Source: Saprospiraceae bacterium
Lineage (GTDB): Bacteria > Bacteroidota > Bacteroidia > Chitinophagales > Saprospiraceae
Assembly (NCBI GenBank): GCA_016712145.1
Contig: JADJRO010000001.1
Location: forward strand, 620,001-684,000
Reading direction: 5' to 3'
DNA length: 64,000 bases
A program made the position numbers and the translations under genes. Below the pieces are notes generated by a model, which did not search any database, was not told where the DNA came from, and saw only the letters and a list, made by a program, of their open reading frames with translations. Shown in pieces: positions 63,561-64,000 of this stretch; within the stretch, counting starts at the first letter, position 1; each line of letters opens with the position of its first letter.

Positions 63561-64000
63561 ATGAAAAACTTACTTGTCTTTTCAATTTGTGCATTATTGA
63601 ATTTAAAGGCATTGACACAAAATCAATTGCCAATAATATCAAATAAGATATTGAATTATGATGCATTTAATAATACAATCATCATTAATTTCAATTTAGA
63701 TGATGCCGACAATTCATTGCTTGAAGTTCAATGCAAACTATTTAGTGCTGATGCAACAACAAAAAATGTTGAAATAGTACCTGATCAAATCACAGGAGAT
63801 ATTGGATTTCCAATAGGCAAAGGGATAAATAAACAAATTAGCATTCATTTTAATTCTGCACTACCCTATCAAAAATTATCAATTGTATTGGTAGCATTAG
63901 ATCGTGAATCACTAAATATTCAAGAAATCATTTCCAAGGTGGACTCAAATAATTTAAAACAGCAAGTGACCCAATTGCAAGGTAGGCGAAATACTGGAAA
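63561..64000 (+). CDS. Partial secreted protein, truncated at window end
   Basis: Opens with ATG 63561 and stays open to the right edge (146 codons). A signal peptide (MKNLLVFSICALLNLKALTQ) precedes a beta-rich region (AFNNTIIINFNLDDADNSLL; GDIGFPIGKGIN). Only the beginning is visible, so no family can be assigned. Confidence 0.55.
   Translation, partial: MKNLLVFSICALLNLKALTQNQLPIISNKILNYDAFNNTIIINFNLDDADNSLLEVQCKLFSADATTKNVEIVPDQITGDIGFPIGKGINKQISIHFNSALPYQKLSIVLVALDRESLNIQEIISKVDSNNLKQQVTQLQGRRNTG

Noticed and set aside
1..64000. CRISPR arrays, insertion sequences, rRNA genes
   Set aside because: No regular repeat-spacer series, no transposase with terminal inverted repeats and no rRNA sequence were seen.

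Overview
The window looks like a chromosome segment of an AT-rich member of the Bacteroidota, probably of the Saprospiraceae/Chitinophagales type. Supporting features are an alternative complex III plus caa3-type oxidase operon, BshC (bacillithiol), a PorT-like beta-barrel, a DUF1573 protein, long secreted proteins with 'GCDS' tail domains, and promoters of the TAnnTTTG type. The taxon is an inference; no rRNA is present.

Left third (1-23.9 kb) is accessory DNA. It opens with small secreted or membrane genes on the minus strand and a cluster of compact structured-RNA units (0.9-2.9 kb). In these units a TACATTTG promoter drives a pseudoknotted leader, a short acidic protein follows, and an intrinsic terminator closes the unit. 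A second copy of the unit, with compensatory stem changes, lies 22 kb away at 23.0-23.5 kb. Next come RadC, small unknown genes, a Toprim (topoisomerase VI-A/Spo11-like) protein, a DEDD exonuclease, an intergenic region with a 22-bp palindrome and iteron-like repeats, and a small minus-strand operon.

From 7.87 to 20.6 kb runs a plus-strand, tightly packed cluster of about 21 genes. It encodes a membrane-anchored LEA14-like protein, a transglutaminase-fold protein, arginine/lysine-rich mini-proteins, an abundant-type protein followed by an internal terminator (candidate capsid protein), beta-rich small proteins, cysteine-rich secreted spike-like proteins, a GH19 endolysin, holin-like proteins, a CPHC thioredoxin-fold protein and several one-helix membrane proteins. 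No terminase, portal, tail, integrase or packaging ATPase is visible. I read this as the structural and lysis module of a tailless, possibly membrane-containing virus or a domesticated particle. It is followed by possible defence cargo: a TIR-like candidate, a membrane protein and an AbiJ-type protein.

Right two thirds (24-64 kb) is ordinary core genome: selD-mnmH, a DEDDh exonuclease, a PlsB-like acyltransferase, engB, a beta-barrel protein, a DppB-type permease, bshC, accD, dapB, dnaG, trxB, aroK, a DUF1573 protein, yajC, tRNA-Arg(UCU), ung, the complete actABCDEF-coxB-coxA-cyoE-coxC respiratory operon (minus strand), thyA, a UbiD-family decarboxylase and an rRNA methyltransferase. The CoxB subunit carries an unusual C-terminal OmpA domain.

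Four conserved genes (aroK, coxIV, cyoE, actC) are each broken by a small indel, three of them clearly inside a homopolymer run, and one secreted protein has an in-frame TAG. This pattern suggests residual consensus errors from long reads more than real gene decay.
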